Of a stretch of 6,470 nucleotides of DNA, positions 6,204 to 6,470 are shown in pieces. Below the pieces are notes generated by a model. That model did no database searches and was not told the DNA's origin. It saw only the letters and a program-made list of their open reading frames with translations. The position numbers and the translations under genes are program-made. The DNA comes from Desulfocapsa sp. (lineage in GTDB: Bacteria; Desulfobacterota; Desulfobulbia; Desulfobulbales; Desulfocapsaceae): the NCBI GenBank assembly GCA_020717935.1, contig DYDK01000100.1, positions 1 through 6,470 of the forward strand. Direction: 5' to 3'. The stretch's first letter is position 1, and every line of letters starts with the position of its first letter.

Positions 6204-6470
6204 ATGAGGAAGACACTCTCTCTGCTCGGCCTGGCCGTCCTGGTCAGCGCCGGAACCGCCCAGGCTTCGGGCTACCGGATTCCTGAACAATCCGTAGATG
6301 CAACTGCCAAAGCCGGCGCCCATATCGCTTCTGCAGATGGCGCCGACAGCAGCTACTATAACCCCGCCAATATGGCCTGGATGACGACAGACACATGGCA
6401 GGTGGAAGGAGACTTAACTTCAGACTTCCTGATCCGGATGGGTAATTTCCTGAAAAACCGGAATCGCCGA
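6204..6470 (+). CDS. FadL/OmpP1/TodX-family outer-membrane transporter, 5' part only
   Basis: This is the first 89 codons of an outer-membrane beta-barrel channel for long-chain fatty acids or other hydrophobic compounds; the gene runs off the window. The ATG at 6204 has AAGGAG at 6194-6199. Residues 1-21 are a Sec signal (MRK, then a Leu/Val/Ala core) with an AQA cleavage site before S22. The mature start GYRIPEQSVDATAKAGA and the block ADGADSSYYNPANMAW at 44-59 are hallmarks of the family; the NPA tripeptide (53-55) belongs to the N-terminal hatch that plugs the barrel. Substrate cannot be judged from this fragment. It follows the acyl-CoA synthetase gene on the same strand, so the two may be expressed together, though the intervening hairpin could modulate this. 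No convincing promoter was seen in the 84-base gap. Confidence 0.9.
   Translation, partial: MRKTLSLLGLAVLVSAGTAQASGYRIPEQSVDATAKAGAHIASADGADSSYYNPANMAWMTTDTWQVEGDLTSDFLIRMGNFLKNRNRR

Noticed and set aside
6399..6470. Possible frameshift in the FadL-family gene after VEGDLT, where the sequence departs from the usual family pattern
   Set aside because: The gene frame stays open to the edge and both other plus frames meet stops within about 30 bases, so a single frameshift does not restore a better reading. The fragment is too short to judge.

Overview
The window carries four complete protein genes and one gene cut by the right edge. The likely source is a Gram-negative bacterium, probably of the deltaproteobacterial/Desulfobacterota type. 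The evidence is a FadL/OmpP1-type outer-membrane porin with a Sec signal, a periplasmic penicillin-binding-type carboxypeptidase, a YgiQ-family radical SAM protein, and a small zinc-ribbon-like protein of a kind I associate with anaerobic deltaproteobacteria. The lineage is an inference from gene content, not from a marker gene. I see no rRNA, tRNA, CRISPR array, transposase or integrase.

Layout: (1) 1-404 is non-coding or unresolved. It holds a 24-codon ORF with a good Shine-Dalgarno, a small hairpin, and a second Shine-Dalgarno/ATG just ahead of ygiQ. (2) 405-2291, plus strand, is a YgiQ-family radical SAM protein with an uncertain start (no in-frame ATG). (3) 2312-2339 is a strong sigma70-type promoter, followed by a 147-aa protein of unknown function with a CxC...CxxC cysteine set (2415-2858). 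(4) A minus-strand D-Ala-D-Ala carboxypeptidase family gene (S11; about 404 aa from 4119 down to 2905) converges on it. It has its own promoter with a perfect TTGACA -35 box. (5) A 250-base divergent intergenic region holds candidate promoters and an inverted repeat. (6) 4428-6119, plus strand, is a long-chain-type acyl-CoA synthetase. (7) A strong GC-rich hairpin lies at 6148-6172. (8) The 5' part of a FadL-family outer-membrane transporter runs from 6204 off the window end.

The clearest functional link is the last pair. An outer-membrane hydrophobic-substrate channel directly follows an acyl-CoA synthetase on the same strand, which together suggest uptake and CoA activation of exogenous fatty acids or similar hydrophobic acids. 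The other genes look like independent housekeeping or unknown-function units. I do not see a clear multi-gene novel system. The best leads are the uncharacterised zinc-ribbon-like protein, the second cysteine cluster of the YgiQ protein, the odd leader of ygiQ, and the unusual architecture of the carboxypeptidase.
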